Below are positions 9,936 to 18,730 of a DNA stretch of 64,000 bases, piece by piece. Source of the stretch: Rs1 sp000416275 (GTDB lineage Bacteria; Pseudomonadota; Gammaproteobacteria; Pseudomonadales; Balneatricaceae); assembly GCA_965243635.1 (NCBI GenBank), contig OZ251574.1, forward strand, positions 1,922,001 to 1,986,000. Direction: 5' to 3'. The notes beneath the pieces were generated by a model that was not told the origin of the DNA, made no database searches, and saw only the letters and a program-made list of their open reading frames with translations. Positions within the stretch are counted from its first letter, which is position 1, and each line of letters begins with the position of its first letter. The translations under genes and the position numbers were made by a program.

Positions 9936-10799
9936 TTAGTCCTGCAATAATTTGATAAACTGTTTAGCCGCGTTTGAAAGCGTTCTCTCGCGGTGATAGA
10001 TAAAACCTAGGTATCGATAGATTGTCGGTTGGTCGGTCTTCAGGACCTTTATCGTATCGTCTATCATGCTCGCGGGTAGCAAACTCCAGCCTAAGCCATT
10101 CACCACCATCATTTTGATAGTGTCCAAATTGTTCGTCGACATAGAAACCTCTAGTGATAACCCCTGAGCTGTAAAGCGCTCACTCATCATTTGTCGAGTA
10201 AAGGTCTTAGGCCCTGGTAAGATCGCCTGATGGCGGCTTAGAGTGGATAAGCTAACCGAGGGCTGTCGGGTCAAACTGTGATCGTTAGCAACCACAAACT
10301 CCATGTGATCGGTCCAGACTTTTTGCGCGCAAATAACCGGGTCTGGCAGTGGCGCTAAAGTAATCAGCGCGAGTTCTAAATGGCCTTTAACGACCCCGGT
10401 ATATGCCGCTTCTGATTCTCCAAAGCTCAAATTTAATTGTACTTGCGGAAACTGTTGGCTAAATTGGCGCAACACTATAGGTAGCCGGTGTAAACCAATA
10501 TGATGAGAGGAGGCAAGTGATAGAGTGCCGTTGACGGTTTGGTCTAAATTGTTAATCACCGTGCGGGCATCTGCAAATGACATCAGTATTTTTTCAGCAC
10601 AGGGCAGTAGGGCGTGGCCGGCATTGGTCAGGCTTATCTGTCGACCGATACGGTCAAATAATTTTTTATCCAGCTGTTGCTCTAAGAGGGCAATTCGCTT
10701 GCTGATAGCGGACTGGGTGATGAATAATTTTTCAGCGGCAATAGAAAAAGATTGCCATTGAGCAACGGCAATAAAAGCTTGCAAAGTATTGTTATCCAT
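9936..10799 (-). CDS. LysR-family transcriptional regulator
   Basis: 287 residues: N-terminal winged helix-turn-helix (residues ~1-60, with FSIAAEKLFITQSAISKRI as the recognition region), then a periplasmic-binding-protein-like effector domain (~90-287). It is divergent from leuCDB, and many gammaproteobacteria keep a LysR gene beside leuC, so control of leucine synthesis is a reasonable inference but not shown. A perfect dyad TATTCCA-N3-TGGAATA sits 21 bp before its start codon and fits an LysR autoregulatory site. The space between it and leuC has been widened by two family A elements. Confidence 0.88.
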   Translation of the reverse strand: MDNNTLQAFIAVAQWQSFSIAAEKLFITQSAISKRIALLEQQLDKKLFDRIGRQISLTNAGHALLPCAEKILMSFADARTVINNLDQTVNGTLSLASSHHIGLHRLPIVLRQFSQQFPQVQLNLSFGESEAAYTGVVKGHLELALITLAPLPDPVICAQKVWTDHMEFVVANDHSLTRQPSVSLSTLSRHQAILPGPKTFTRQMMSERFTAQGLSLEVSMSTNNLDTIKMMVVNGLGWSLLPASMIDDTIKVLKTDQPTIYRYLGFIYHRERTLSNAAKQFIKLLQD

Positions 10800-10820
10800 A
10801 TTGATCCGAATAGGTAGTTG

Positions 10821-10837
10821 TATTCCAGTTTGGAATA
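10821..10837. promoter_or_regulatory. Probable LysR-type operator
   Basis: Perfect inverted repeat TATTCCA GTT TGGAATA, containing the T-N11-A pattern of LysR boxes, just upstream of the lysR start and facing leuC. Confidence 0.6.
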
Positions 10838-10917
10838 GTTTACATAAAAATTATGAATTTGTGTTATTTAATTAAAGAGCATAAAATTAATCATATCCAA
10901 TGAGATCATAGACGTTA

Positions 10918-11072
10918 CCTGAATCGGTGGCTTCAGAGTGGATGTAGAGCGTAAGAATTTGGTTTTATAGAAAAATTTGAAAATATTAGCTGAAGTGGCT
11001 ACTTTTCAAATAATTGTAGGATCAATAGCTGATGCTAGACACCCATGGGAGTTACTGCTCAGTGATTAAATG
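10918..11072 (-). repeat. Family A MITE-like element, degenerate, reverse orientation
   Basis: Left end CCTGAATCGGTGGCTTCA. Interior blocks (GGTTTTATAG, ATTAGCTGAAG, GGATCAATAGCTGATGC) align with the reverse complement of intact copies. The right end is eroded near 11072, so that boundary is approximate. It lies 43 bp from an intact copy in the opposite orientation. Confidence 0.6.
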
Positions 11073-11115
11073 AACTGTGGCGGCTCAGAGTAAATCTGAC
11101 GACAATAAGCATTAT

Positions 11116-11276
11116 CTTGAATCAGTGACTTCACTGCACCACATAGCGCAAGCTCTTGATTCTACAGCGGTTAGAAAAATGCCCGCTGAACCTACGGGTG
11201 CAGCTAAGATTTTTTCAATTGCACTGTAGAACCAATATCTTACACTCTGTATTCACTTTGAAGTCACGGATTCAGG
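11116..11276 (+). repeat. Family A MITE-like element, ~160-bp class
   Basis: Left end CTTGAATCAGTGACTTCA, right end TGAAGTCACGGATTCAGG; these are inverted repeats. Both flanks read ATTAT (11111-11115 and 11277-11281), an exact 5-bp target duplication. It ends 37 bp before the leuC ATG. Confidence 0.92.
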
Positions 11277-11313
11277 ATTATTAGAACCAGTGTAGGAATA
11301 AGGAGTGAATAAA

Positions 11314-12735
11314 ATGGCTGGCAAGACATTATACGATAAAATTTTCGATGCGCATTTAGTCGAAGAAAAAGAAGATGGTAGCGGGCTACTTTATATCGAT
11401 TTACAGCTGCTGCATGAGGTGACTTCGCCACAGGCATTTGAAGGCTTGCGCATCGCCGGCAGGAAGCCCTGGCGTATCGATGCTAACTTAGCGACCCCCG
11501 ATCACAATGTGCCGACCACGAAGCGCGATGGCGGGGTGGCGGAAATTATCGATCCTATTTCGCGTATCCAAGTGCAAACTTTAGATGACAACTGTGATGA
11601 CTTTGGCATATTAGAGTTTAAAATGAACGATCACCGGCAGGGGATTGTGCATGTAGTGGGGCCGGAGCAGGGAGCTACGTTACCTGGATCTACTGTTGTT
11701 TGTGGCGATTCACACACTGCGACGCATGGCGCTTTTGGTGCTTTGGCGCACGGTATTGGCACCTCTGAAGTAGAGCATGTATTGGCAACTCAATGCCTGA
11801 TTACTCGTAAAATGAAAAACATGTTAATTAAGATTGAGGGTGATTTAGGTCTTGGGGTTACATCTAAGGACTTAGTGCTACATATTATTGGCGTGTTAGG
11901 CACCGCCGGTGGCACCGGCTATGCGATTGAATTTGGTGGCTCTTGTCTGCAGAAAATTTCCATGGAAGGGCGAATGACTATTTGTAATATGGCCATTGAG
12001 GCTGGCGCAAGAGTGGGCATGGTCGCCGTTGATCAGATAACCATAGATTATGTAGAGGGCCGTCCCTTTGCCCCACAAGGAGAAATGTGGCAGCAGGCAG
12101 TCGCCGCTTGGGCAGATTTGCATTCTGATGCCGATGCTGTGTTTGATGCCGTGGTAGAGATAAACGCCGCAGATATCATCCCGCAAGTGACTTGGGGAAC
12201 CTCTCCAGAAATGGTGGTCGCGATCAACGAGCATGTGCCGAACCCTGCTAATGAGTCAGATCCGGTCAAAGTGGATGGGATTAACCGCGCACTCGAGTAC
12301 ATGGGTTTAAAAGCCGACCAGCCGATTACCTCAATCCAGTTAGATCGTATTTTTATTGGCTCTTGTACTAACTCTAGAATTGAAGATATGCGCGATGCTG
12401 CCAAAGTGGCACTGGGCAGGAAAGTTGCTGCGAGCATTAAAGAGGCGATCGTGGTGCCGGGTTCTGGGCTAGTAAAGGCGCAAGCGGAAGCCGAGGGTTT
12501 AGATAAAATATTCGAAGCTGCTGGTTTTGAATGGCGCGAGCCAGGTTGCTCTATGTGTCTGGCGATGAATCCTGATAAATTAGCGCCGGGCGAGCACTGT
12601 GCATCGACCTCTAATCGTAATTTTGAAGGACGTCAAGGTAACGGTGGGCGCACTCATTTAGTCAGTCCTGCGATGGCGGCTGCGGCGGCGATAGCGGGTC
12701 GTTTTGTTGATGTTAGAGAGATGATGGAGGCGTAA
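11314..12735 (+). CDS. leuC: 3-isopropylmalate dehydratase, large subunit
   Basis: With LeuD converts 2-isopropylmalate to 3-isopropylmalate in leucine synthesis (cytosol, [4Fe-4S] enzyme). Substrate and cluster signatures are present: GDSHTATHGAFGALAHGIGT, the Cys of IGSCTNSR, and the CSMC pair near the C-terminus (GCSMCLAMNPD). The ATG at 11314 is chosen because AAGGAG at 11300-11305 is 8 nt upstream; a GTG at 11305 overlaps that site. This gives 473 residues, normal for LeuC. leuD begins 1 nt after the stop codon and its ribosome site lies inside the leuC end, so the two subunits are translationally linked. Confidence 0.97.
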   Translation: MAGKTLYDKIFDAHLVEEKEDGSGLLYIDLQLLHEVTSPQAFEGLRIAGRKPWRIDANLATPDHNVPTTKRDGGVAEIIDPISRIQVQTLDDNCDDFGILEFKMNDHRQGIVHVVGPEQGATLPGSTVVCGDSHTATHGAFGALAHGIGTSEVEHVLATQCLITRKMKNMLIKIEGDLGLGVTSKDLVLHIIGVLGTAGGTGYAIEFGGSCLQKISMEGRMTICNMAIEAGARVGMVAVDQITIDYVEGRPFAPQGEMWQQAVAAWADLHSDADAVFDAVVEINAADIIPQVTWGTSPEMVVAINEHVPNPANESDPVKVDGINRALEYMGLKADQPITSIQLDRIFIGSCTNSRIEDMRDAAKVALGRKVAASIKEAIVVPGSGLVKAQAEAEGLDKIFEAAGFEWREPGCSMCLAMNPDKLAPGEHCASTSNRNFEGRQGNGGRTHLVSPAMAAAAAIAGRFVDVREMMEA

Positions 12736-12736
12736 A

Positions 12737-13390
12737 ATGAATATATTTAATCAACACACTGGAATAGTTGCTCCTTTAGATCGGGCTAATGTCGATACCG
12801 ATATGATTATTCCCAAGCAATTTTTGAAATCGATCAAGCGCTCCGGCTTTGGCGTGTACTTATTTGACGAAGTTCGCTACTTAGACGAGGGAGTCGCAGA
12901 TCAAGATTGTACTAACCGGCCATTAAATAAAGAGTTTATATTAAACCAAGCACGTTTCACCCAGTCTTCAGTACTGTTGGCGAGAGTCAATTTTGGTTGT
13001 GGCTCCTCGAGAGAGCACGCGCCTTGGGCGTTGGAAGATTTTGGCTTTCGCACCGTAATAGCCCCTAGTTTTGCCGATATATTTTATAACAATTGTTTTA
13101 AAAATGGTTTGTTACCTGTTGTTTTAAGTGAAGATATTATTGAACAGTTGTTCGTTGAATGCGCAGCTACAGAAGGTTATGAATTAAGTGTCGACTTAGA
13201 GCGCCAGCGAGTGACCACCCCGAGTGGCGAAGAATTTCCGTTTGTAGTGGAGGCGTTTAGGAAGCATTGTCTGCTCAACGGCTTAGATGATATTGATCTG
13301 ACTTTGCAAAGTGTAGGCGCTATAAAGGCCTACGAAGAGCAGCGTAAAAAGCAAGCCCCCTGGTTGTTTGGTGCGATTAAAGGCGATTAA
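12737..13390 (+). CDS. leuD: 3-isopropylmalate dehydratase, small subunit
   Basis: Swivelling small subunit that pairs with LeuC. 217 residues, standard for the bacterial LeuD1 type. Recognisable stretches are DTDMIIPKQFLKSI, the phosphate/substrate-binding NFGCGSSREHAPWAL, and SFADIFYNNCFKNGLLP. The ribosome site GGAGG (12726-12730) is within the 3' end of leuC. leuB follows after a 298-bp gap with tandem repeats and possible RNA structure. Confidence 0.97.
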   Translation: MNIFNQHTGIVAPLDRANVDTDMIIPKQFLKSIKRSGFGVYLFDEVRYLDEGVADQDCTNRPLNKEFILNQARFTQSSVLLARVNFGCGSSREHAPWALEDFGFRTVIAPSFADIFYNNCFKNGLLPVVLSEDIIEQLFVECAATEGYELSVDLERQRVTTPSGEEFPFVVEAFRKHCLLNGLDDIDLTLQSVGAIKAYEEQRKKQAPWLFGAIKGD

Positions 13391-13429
13391 AGGTGATTCA
13401 GGTTTAAGGGATAATGCGCGCTGCTGATG

Positions 13430-13467
13430 GTAGCGAGGCAGTAGCGAGGGAGTAGCGAGGGAGTAGC
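13430..13467 (+). repeat. Short tandem repeat, 11-bp unit
   Basis: Three consecutive 11-bp units GTAGCGAGG(C/G)A and a partial fourth, in the leuD-leuB gap. Confidence 0.8.
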
Positions 13468-13509
13468 TATGTCTCGAAGTGTTGGCTGCGACAGATAGAC
13501 AGTTAGCTA
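13464..13509. promoter_or_regulatory. Imperfect hairpin in the leuD-leuB spacer
   Basis: TAGCTATGTCT pairs with AGACAGTTAGCTA (two bulged bases). No T tract follows, so it is more likely a structured RNA or processing element than a terminator. Function unknown. Confidence 0.35.
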
Positions 13510-13688
13510 TTGCAAATAACCGACATTACTCGGCAGCTTAGCGAGCTAGTGGCGCATCCGCAGTAGAGTCTGTTCGCAGATGGAGCGGGCTATCTCGCGG
13601 CCGGACAAGTTAATTAAATAGTTTTGGAGATTGCTCCGTTGCTCGGAGTCGTCTTGTTCAGTTTATAGTGTGTAGAGGATAATTTTAG

Positions 13689-14771
13689 ATGTCAAAGAAA
13701 GTATTGATTTTGCCAGGCGATGGCATAGGTCCAGAAATTTCCCAGGAAGTAAATAAAGTGCTGGTGCAAGTCAATCAGCAATACAGCTTAGATATCGAGT
13801 TTGAGCAGGGCTTGGTCGGCGGCGCGGCGATAGATCAAGCGGGAAGTGCTTTTCCTGAGCAGACTTGGCAGCAGTGCCAGGCGGCGGATGCGATATTGCT
13901 GGCCTGTGTTGGAGGTCCTAAATGGGACTCGCTACCGCCTGCAGAACGCCCTGAGATAGGCGGGTTGTTACAAATTAGGTCGCGCTTAGAGTTGTTTGGT
14001 AACTTGCGACCAGCGATCTTATATCCCCAGCTGGCCGATGCGTCTTCGCTAAAGCCAGAACTTGTTTCCGGTCTAGATATACTGATTGTTCGCGAGTTAA
14101 CTGGCGGGATTTATTTCGGTCAACCGCGGGGCATAAGAGTTAATGAAGACGGAGTGCGTGAGGGGTTTAATACTTATATATATAACGAAAATGAAATTCG
14201 TCGGATAGGTAAAGTTGCTTTTGAAACGGCGATGAAGCGCGGCAAGAAACTCTGCTCTGTCGATAAGGCTAATGTCTTGGAAGTTACGATGTTATGGCGC
14301 GAAATCATCGAGGATATGAGTAAAGACTATCCCGAAGTAGAGCTTTCGCATATGTATGTTGACAATGCCGCTATGCAGTTAATTCGGCAGCCAAAGCAGT
14401 TTGATGTAATTGTCACCGGTAACATGTTTGGCGATATACTGTCCGATGCGGCGGCGATGTTAACGGGTTCGATCGGCATGTTGCCATCGGCCTCGCTGGA
14501 TATCACCGGTAAAGGAATGTACGAGCCCTGTCACGGATCAGCTCCGGATATAGCAGGGCAAGGTATCGCCAATCCATTGGCGATGATTTTATCGGCGGCG
14601 ATGATGTTGCGTCACTCGTTAAATATGGCGCCAGTGGCTGATAAAATAGAGGCGGCAGTGGAGGCGGTCCTGGATCAAGGCTTGCGTACCGCGGATATCT
14701 ACAGCCAAGGTAGTGTCAAAGTAAGTACTCAACAAATGGGTGATGCGGTAGTGGCTGCACTTAAAAAATAA
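13689..14771 (+). CDS. leuB: 3-isopropylmalate dehydrogenase
   Basis: NAD-dependent oxidative decarboxylation of 3-isopropylmalate to 4-methyl-2-oxopentanoate, the step after LeuCD. 360 residues, normal length. Signatures: LPGDGIGPEI at the N-terminus, substrate arginines in RSRLELFGNLRP and VRELTGGIYFG, the catalytic Lys in SVDKANVLE, metal-binding aspartates in the NMFGDILSDAAAML block, and the NAD-binding EPCHGSAPDIAGQGIANP. Separated from leuD by 298 bp, so it may have its own promoter or depend on read-through. A 12-bp perfect hairpin follows the gene. Confidence 0.97.
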   Translation: MSKKVLILPGDGIGPEISQEVNKVLVQVNQQYSLDIEFEQGLVGGAAIDQAGSAFPEQTWQQCQAADAILLACVGGPKWDSLPPAERPEIGGLLQIRSRLELFGNLRPAILYPQLADASSLKPELVSGLDILIVRELTGGIYFGQPRGIRVNEDGVREGFNTYIYNENEIRRIGKVAFETAMKRGKKLCSVDKANVLEVTMLWREIIEDMSKDYPEVELSHMYVDNAAMQLIRQPKQFDVIVTGNMFGDILSDAAAMLTGSIGMLPSASLDITGKGMYEPCHGSAPDIAGQGIANPLAMILSAAMMLRHSLNMAPVADKIEAAVEAVLDQGLRTADIYSQGSVKVSTQQMGDAVVAALKK

Positions 14772-14808
14772 GTTCAAAGGGTGCTTTGCCGCCAGGCATC
14801 AACAGATA

Positions 14809-14844
14809 CAGCTTACAGTCTCTTTAAAGTTTGACTGTAAGCTG
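14809..14844. terminator. Hairpin between convergent leuB and rhlE2
   Basis: Perfect 12-bp inverted repeat CAGCTTACAGTC / GACTGTAAGCTG with a 12-nt loop. A T run (14855-14861) lies about 10 nt further on the + strand. Likely ends leuB transcripts and perhaps also those of the opposing gene. Confidence 0.6.
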
Positions 14845-14850
14845 CTGGGG

Positions 14851-16152
14851 TCAAGTTTTTTTGCGTTTCGCTTTAGTGGAGATCAGTGAGGGGCGCAAGG
14901 CTGGTTTGCTGGGTTTATCCAGATCTGGTGCAATAAAATGTGCCTTGGCGGTCTTGCGCTGTGGTTTATTATTGGCGCGTTTAATGCCGGCTATTTTTTC
15001 ACTGCTGAGCTTCCCTTTCTCCAGCATAGGGATGCTGTGAAACTGTAGTTTCTTGACGATTAATAGTTCAATTTCTTGTAGGTAAGCTTTCTCATCTGGG
15101 GCGACAAAGGATATTGCCTGGCCAGTCTTGCCCGCTCTAGCAGTGCGTCCAATGCGATGAATATAAGCTTCCGGTTGATTGGGCAGATCGAAATTCACCA
15201 CGCGTGGCAGAGCTGCTATATCCAGCCCTCGCGCGGCAACGTCGGTGGCCACTAATACATCAATTTGCCGATTGCTAAATTCTGTAAGGGCGGTGATGCG
15301 CTCCTTTTGCAATTTGTCGCCGTGAATAGCCAGGGCGTTTATGCCCTCGGCCAATAGAGCCGCCGTTACTTTGTCAGCCCTTCTTTTAGTGCGGGTAAAA
15401 ACCAAGGTTTGCTGCCAGTTACCGGATTTTATTAAATGACACAACAGCTCTTCTTTGCTGTTGTTGCCAACCTTGTAGGCAATTTGCTGCACTTCTTTGA
15501 CCACACTGTTTTTAACAGCGACCTGAATTTTTAGCGGGCTGTTTAACACTTGCTGTGCCCAGTTTTCAATTTTTTCATTAAAGGTCGCTGAAAACAGTAA
15601 GGTTTGACGTTGCTTGGGGGCAAAGCTCATGATGCGATTAATGTCGTGAATAAAACCAAGATCGAGCATGCGATCAGCCTCATCAAAGACTAATATCTGC
15701 AAATTTTTCAGTGATATCTTCTTTTGTATCAACATTTCTAATAGGCGGCCGGGTGTGGCAACCAAAATATCCGCGCCACGTTTCATTTTTCTAATCTGGT
15801 TATCAAAACGCACACCGCCATAAACTGCGATCACTCGCATTCCAAGTTGCTCCCCGTAACTTAAGGTTTTTTCAGCGACTTGAATGGCCAGTTCGCGAGT
15901 GGGGGTTAGGATTAAAGCGCGAACTTGATGGTAGTTGTGGTCGGCGACGACACTCTGTTGCAGCTTTTCAATAATAGGCAGCGCAAAACCTGCGGTTTTT
16001 CCGGTGCCAGTTTGCGCTTGCGCTAAAACATCCCGTCCGGCTAAAATGACTGGGATGGCTTTTTCCTGAATAGCAGTCATCTGCTGATAGCCAAGTTGTT
16101 GTAAGGTATATTGCAGCTCTGGGCAGAGTGCTAATTGGTCAAATGCGGCCAT
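14851..16152 (-). CDS. DEAD-box ATP-dependent RNA helicase, RhlE-like (copy 2)
   Basis: 433-residue RNA helicase. Motifs: Q region QMTAIQEKAIP, motif I AQTGTGKT, Ia TPTRELA, II DEAD, III SATF, V ATDVAARGLD, VI HRIGRTARAG. The C-terminal ~60 residues are basic (KRANNKPQRKTAK...). It is clearly related to, but diverged from, the RhlE-like gene at 8426-9784. The two lie in opposite orientation around lysR-leuCDB. Motif VI ends GRTARAG rather than GRTGRAG, as in many RhlE and SrmB relatives, so the subfamily is less certain than for copy 1. Confidence 0.9.
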   Translation of the reverse strand: MAAFDQLALCPELQYTLQQLGYQQMTAIQEKAIPVILAGRDVLAQAQTGTGKTAGFALPIIEKLQQSVVADHNYHQVRALILTPTRELAIQVAEKTLSYGEQLGMRVIAVYGGVRFDNQIRKMKRGADILVATPGRLLEMLIQKKISLKNLQILVFDEADRMLDLGFIHDINRIMSFAPKQRQTLLFSATFNEKIENWAQQVLNSPLKIQVAVKNSVVKEVQQIAYKVGNNSKEELLCHLIKSGNWQQTLVFTRTKRRADKVTAALLAEGINALAIHGDKLQKERITALTEFSNRQIDVLVATDVAARGLDIAALPRVVNFDLPNQPEAYIHRIGRTARAGKTGQAISFVAPDEKAYLQEIELLIVKKLQFHSIPMLEKGKLSSEKIAGIKRANNKPQRKTAKAHFIAPDLDKPSKPALRPSLISTKAKRKKT

Positions 16153-16401
16153 GAAATTGGTGCCTGTTAAATGCAGTGGTTAAACAATAGAAGAATTATA
16201 GAGGTTTAGCCGTTTTTAAGCAGTACTTGTCGGCTTATTTAGCGAGCCTTTGGGTCAGTCAAGCATCTCTGAGGCGAGTGTAGAGGTTACACCAGTGCAG
16301 ACGCAGCTTGACGAGACTAACTATGTCTAGGGTGTGCTGTGCAGAGTTCACTTAGACAAGATTGCTTATGTTAGTTTTTCCAGCCGTGCTCGGTACTAAA
16401 A

Positions 16402-18030
16402 TTAGGCTTTATCAGTCTCTAAGTCCTTATTGCGCTCTAATTCAAGTAGTGGATAGGCGACGCCGGTAATATGCCAGTTAATTCGGTTTAGTTCGCGAAT
16501 AATATCTAAGTGCAGCATATTGTTATCACCGCTGCCATCGTGTAACCGGTTTAAATGATCTTGGCTGGCTTGTTCGGTTAGTTTTTTGACTTGGCGCTTT
16601 CCCGCCAATAGTTCGTGGACTAAATCAATATCTTGGGTGCTAAAGACCCGCATAGCCAAATGGAAATTATTTAAAACGGTTTCGTGAATGGTGACAATAT
16701 CGGCTAATCCATCGTCAGATAATATAACTTTATTTTCTACTTTTTTCTGAGTCATCTCCGCAATGTTCTCGGTAATGTCTGCAGAGTGTTCTAAATTAAG
16801 CGAAAAAGCCAAGATACGGTTGGTTTGAGAGAGCTGTTCACTCTTTAGGTCTTGCCTGCCTAGTTTAGTGACATACTTTGATATTTCACTGTGTAAGCGA
16901 TCGACAGCTCTCTCCATTTTCATCAGCTCGCGGCTAGGTTCAGAGCTGTCTGAGGTGAGCGCCGGCAGGCAGTTGCCGATCATGGTATAGACCATTTCGG
17001 CCATATGCATAGTTTCGCGCATGACGCAGTCAATTGCCATAGAAGGGGTGGAGATTAGTTTTACGTTCAAATAGCGTGACTCTTCAATATTGGCTGCTTT
17101 AACTGGATCTGGAATATAGCGTTTTACTATTTTGTAGGCATGGCCGGTTAAAGGTAAAAACACCGCGGCGATAGCAATGTTAAAAATGGTGTGAAAGTCA
17201 ACCACATGACGAGCGACATCGGTGGTGTCATAAGTGCTTAGCAATCCAGAGATAGCATCGATAAAAGGTAATACCATCAAACAGGAAATGACTTTAAAGC
17301 AGCTGTTACTAACCGTGATCCTAAGTGCTTGAGAGCCTTTGTTCAACGTGGCAATTACCGCGGGTATAGTACCGCCGATATTTGCACCCAACACCAAAAC
17401 AAGACTTAACTGTGGTGAGATAATGGCACTGGCGGCTAGCGACATGATGAGTAGTATCATGGCAATACTTGAATGGCTAATCCAAGTGAGAAAGATGATC
17501 AGCATCATCGCCAGCACTCTTTCATCTTCCAGAGCATGAAATAATTCTTGCAGTACCGCAGCTTCTCTTAAAGGGCCAGTGGATGAGCCAATTAATTTTA
17601 GCGAGAGTAGCATCAGACCCAGCCCAATTAATGCCATACCAACGTGCTTGAAAGTTTCAGTTGTGCCGCGTCTATGAAAGATAAGGCCAATTAAAATCAG
17701 TGCCGGAGATAGCCAGCTTAAATCAATGGAGAGAACTTGTGCTACCAGGGTGGTGCCAATATCAGCACCGAGCATAACGGCGAGTGCCGGAGCGCCTGCA
17801 ATTAAGCTTCTGCTGGCGAAAGATGAAATTAATAGCGCGGTTGCTGTACTGCTTTGTAAAATAGAAGTGATGCCAAGGCCCACTGCAAATGCGGAGCTTT
17901 TATTACGCGTAAAACGGCTAATTATTCGTTTAAGATCGTTACCAAAAGCACCAATAATTCCCTGCTTTACCATCTCCATTCCGAATAATAATAAAGATAC
18001 GGCGCCTAAAATACTGATCAAGGTGTGCAT
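16402..18030 (-). CDS. Na+/phosphate cotransporter family protein with C-terminal PhoU-like domain (YjbB/NptA type)
   Basis: Predicted inner-membrane sodium-coupled phosphate transporter; the E. coli relative YjbB exports phosphate. The first ~310 residues hold two Na/Pi-cotransporter repeats with their QSSTATA-like signatures (GITSILQSSTATALLISS near 55-72; SHSSIAMILLIMSLAAS near 185-200) and 8-9 hydrophobic helices (GADIGTTLVAQVL, GANIGGTIPAVIATL). The last ~200 residues are a cytosolic helical PhoU-like region (e.g. MRETMHMAEMVYTMIG, NLEHSADITENIAEM). 542 residues matches the family. It is a single gene with 0.7 kb of apparently empty DNA on its far side. Confidence 0.9.
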   Translation of the reverse strand: MHTLISILGAVSLLLFGMEMVKQGIIGAFGNDLKRIISRFTRNKSSAFAVGLGITSILQSSTATALLISSFASRSLIAGAPALAVMLGADIGTTLVAQVLSIDLSWLSPALILIGLIFHRRGTTETFKHVGMALIGLGLMLLSLKLIGSSTGPLREAAVLQELFHALEDERVLAMMLIIFLTWISHSSIAMILLIMSLAASAIISPQLSLVLVLGANIGGTIPAVIATLNKGSQALRITVSNSCFKVISCLMVLPFIDAISGLLSTYDTTDVARHVVDFHTIFNIAIAAVFLPLTGHAYKIVKRYIPDPVKAANIEESRYLNVKLISTPSMAIDCVMRETMHMAEMVYTMIGNCLPALTSDSSEPSRELMKMERAVDRLHSEISKYVTKLGRQDLKSEQLSQTNRILAFSLNLEHSADITENIAEMTQKKVENKVILSDDGLADIVTIHETVLNNFHLAMRVFSTQDIDLVHELLAGKRQVKKLTEQASQDHLNRLHDGSGDNNMLHLDIIRELNRINWHITGVAYPLLELERNKDLETDKA

Positions 18031-18730
18031 TTGTGCTCCTGTTTTAAGGGGGTGTAAGATTATCTCGAGAAATAAATCTAGAATTAACGTGTTTTTTCAG
18101 CGGAGTATCATTTGCAAGCGCTGTTAGTTGGAAATATCAAATCATCAATTGAGTGGTCTTTGGCAAAGGGGATCTTCATTGAAAGTCTCTGCAGTCATAG
18201 TCCACCGAGTAGCTAGTTTATGGGTGCGAATTATAGGTGCAATTTATGGGCTAGATTTACTTGAATATGAATAAAGCAGATTTTAGACGCATGCACCGCA
18301 CTAGATAATCGAAGTTGTATTTTTACTTAGGAGTACTGTTTGCAAAGTACAGATCTAAATTTAGCGACTACAAAATGTAGTTGGAGGGAATAACAGAGAA
18401 AAAATGTTAAAACGTATTCTCCATACCGCCTAGTTGATTCCTAGAAGAATAGCACAAGCAGTGATTTTATCCATTATAAATGCTATTAATCTATTGATTT
18501 AATGTAAAATATTATAATGGATTTGGTATCAGTGATGCCTGGGCATGACCTGACAAGCAAAGGTGGAGCTCTGGGAGAACCGCGCACGATAGCGAAGTTT
18601 CCTGTTGGAAATTAGTAAATATAGCTTATTTTTAAATACTTTACTAACGAGTGTCTTCTAGGGAGGCTCTGAATAAGTCCCTGCGGGTGCAGGTAACTCG
18701 TTCAGAGATTTGCTTCGCTGAGGTTTCTAA
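18031..18730. other. 700-bp gene-free gap
   Basis: No credible ORF. It holds a perfect 10-bp inverted repeat TCCATTATAA / TTATAATGGA at 18470-18479 and 18512-18521, with AT-rich sequence between the arms, and the terminator-like structure at 18667-18706. The inverted repeat could be a small decayed element or a promoter region; nothing decides. Confidence 0.4.
18667..18706 (-). terminator. Nested hairpin downstream of the bepA-like gene
   Basis: Outer arms CTCTGAA / TTCAGAG enclose an inner stem CCTGC-GGGT-GCAGG. It lies 25 bp beyond the stop of the M48 gene. The motif CTCTGAATAAGTCC also occurs at 1263-1276, so it may be a dispersed REP-like unit. Confidence 0.5.

Noticed and set aside
13391..13410. 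TGATTCAGG as an end of a family A element
   Set aside because: Only nine bases match and no second end or interior is present nearby; taken as chance.
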